60,042 bases of DNA from a virus: IMG/VR virus record IMGVR_UViG_3300046028_006424, positions 1-60,042 of that record. The stretch is one strand, 5' to 3'. Position 1 is the first letter of the stretch, and every line of letters starts with the position of its first letter. Below the pieces are notes generated by a model. That model saw only the letters and a program-made list of their open reading frames with translations, was not told where the DNA came from and made no database searches. Made by a program: the position numbers and the translations under genes. Positions 59,259 through 60,042 of the stretch are shown here, in pieces.

Positions 59259-60042
59259 ATGACCACCACCGACACACCCACCGCTGAAAACACCGCTATT
59301 GCAATCGTCGTCCCTGAAAAGGACCAACTGCCACCGTCCCTCCTGACCAACATTGAAACCGGCTTCAAATCCGCATTCGAGCAAGCGGAGAAGTGGCGCG
59401 TCCAGGCTCTCGCCATCCAAGTTACCAGCCTTGACCAAAAAGCCGAAATGAAGCTGGCCCGCACGATCCGGCTCGAGCTGAAGGCCGTTCGCGTCAACGC
59501 CGACAAGGCGCGCAAGGCTCTCAAAGCTGACGCGCTCCTGATGGGCCGCGCAATTGACGGCGTGTACAATCTGCTTGAAGCGGCAATTGTCCCCATGGAG
59601 CGCCATCTGGACGAACAGGAGAAGTTTGCAGAGCGTCTGGCTGAAGCTGAACGCCTGCGACTCAAGGCTGAGCGCGAATCCGCTCTTTCGCCTTTCCTCG
59701 ATATGACCATAACGATGGCGATTCCTGATTTGTCATCCATGACCGCCGAACAATGGGAGTGCTACCTTGCCGATGCCAAATTGCTGCACAACGCCAAGAT
59801 TGAGCAGGCACAACGCGCCGAAGCTGAACGCATCGCCGCAGAGCAGGCCGCAGCCGCAGAACGTGAGCGCCAGCGCATTGAACTTGAACGCCTGCGCAAG
59901 GAGGCCGTAGAACGTGAAGCAGCCGCGAAAGCCGAGCGCGAGGCCGCAGAGAAAGCGCAGCGTGAAGCAGCAGCAAAGGCCAAGGCTGAACGCGACGCAC
60001 TTGAAGCAGCCGCGAAAGCCGAGCGCGAGGCCGCAGAGAAAG
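59259..60042 (+). CDS. Coiled-coil recombination-associated protein, N-terminal part
   Basis: ATG 59259 begins a frame open to the window edge that continues at base 1. The N-terminal helix region (SAFEQAEKWRVQALAIQVTSLDQKAEMKLARTIRLELKAVRV) matches the coiled-coil protein type (DUF1351-like) common near phage recombinases. A short compact segment (SPFLDMTITMAIPDLSSM) precedes the long Ala/Glu/Arg coiled coil that enters the 87-bp repeats. The gene's true length depends on repeat number. Confidence 0.8.
   Translation, partial: MTTTDTPTAENTAIAIVVPEKDQLPPSLLTNIETGFKSAFEQAEKWRVQALAIQVTSLDQKAEMKLARTIRLELKAVRVNADKARKALKADALLMGRAIDGVYNLLEAAIVPMERHLDEQEKFAERLAEAERLRLKAERESALSPFLDMTITMAIPDLSSMTAEQWECYLADAKLLHNAKIEQAQRAEAERIAAEQAAAAERERQRIELERLRKEAVEREAAAKAEREAAEKAQREAAAKAKAERDALEAAAKAEREAAEK
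59916..60042 (+). repeat. 127-bp terminal redundancy (identical to 1-127)
   Basis: Bases 59916-60042 equal bases 1-127 exactly and consist of one 87-bp repeat unit plus 40 bp. The length matches a common assembler word size, so this is best read as circularisation overlap, though a short direct terminal repeat cannot be excluded. Confidence 0.9.

Noticed and set aside
59916-60042. Physical direct terminal repeat
   Set aside because: Overlap equals a common assembler word size and lies in a tandem repeat; circularisation is simpler, though not proved.

Overview
The window is an essentially complete genome of a tailed double-stranded DNA bacteriophage. The last 127 bases (59916-60042) repeat the first 127 exactly, and one coding region runs off the right edge and continues at base 1, so the molecule is a circular map of about 59.9 kb, either a circularised assembly or a circularly permuted genome. 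Genes are packed tightly, most neighbours overlapping by ATGA or GTGA. I see no integrase, no RNA or DNA polymerase, no tape-measure or contractile-tail genes and no tRNA. The portal, N4-gp56-like capsid protein and large tail-tube-like protein, without a tape measure, suggest a short-tailed (podovirus-like), probably lytic phage. The DNA is fairly GC-rich. Most starts lack a Shine-Dalgarno sequence and are instead preceded by A/C-rich leaders such as GAACCACC, which hints at a host that makes little use of Shine-Dalgarno initiation. The host cannot be named from sequence alone.

Layout. (1) 58.8 kb, across the junction, to 11.06 kb, + strand: early genes. These are a repeat-rich coiled-coil protein, an annealing-protein candidate, a RecE-like exonuclease, a VRR-NUC nuclease, small zinc proteins, a LexA-type winged helix, a replication initiator plus DnaC-like loader, a MazG-like protein, and a cytosine methyltransferase carrying an HNH endonuclease insertion. 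A bidirectional terminator (11.08-11.12 kb) closes the block. (2) 13.48 to 11.13 kb, - strand: a small-gene operon driven from a promoter whose spacer carries a tandem palindromic operator. It includes an HNH protein and one frameshifted gene. (3) 13.7-41.1 kb, + strand: small virion-associated candidates, then one 17.5-kb gene encoding a polyvalent protein of about 5,846 residues (ParB-like fold, zinc metallopeptidase, clamp-like fold, N6-adenine methyltransferase, strawberry-notch/DarB-type helicase, ADP-ribosyltransferase and conserved C-terminal polyvalent segments). It is followed by portal, decoration and lectin-like proteins, small membrane proteins including a lipoprotein, a glycosyltransferase and a methyltransferase. 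(4) 42.2-41.2 kb, - strand: small genes converging on a frameshifted DUF5664 gene. (5) 42.67-51.2 kb, + strand: scaffold, major capsid protein, decoration protein, head-tail connector, 989-residue tail protein and CHAP-type lysin. (6) 58.7-51.2 kb, - strand: small genes, a DUF262 protein, terminase small subunit, a DUF7694 gene with a GIY-YIG/NUMOD3 homing endonuclease inserted at its end, terminase large subunit with an extra C-terminal domain, a Mom-like acetyltransferase, and a paralogue of an early putative DNA-binding protein.

How it fits together. The annealing protein/exonuclease pair and the initiator/loader pair imply recombination-dependent replication that uses the host replisome. 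Three separate DNA-modifying activities (C5 methyltransferase, the giant protein's N6 methyltransferase with helicase, and the Mom-like GNAT) point to strong pressure from restriction. The methyltransferase-helicase order in the giant gene matches phage P1 DarB, a protein packaged in the virion that protects incoming DNA. By analogy the giant protein is probably ejected with the genome and also carries a peptidase and an ADP-ribosyltransferase into the cell. The most unusual features are that giant protein, a protein-like gene embedded out of frame in its linker, a methyltransferase gene readable in two frames and interrupted in frame by an HNH gene, and a homing endonuclease that has replaced the end of its target gene.
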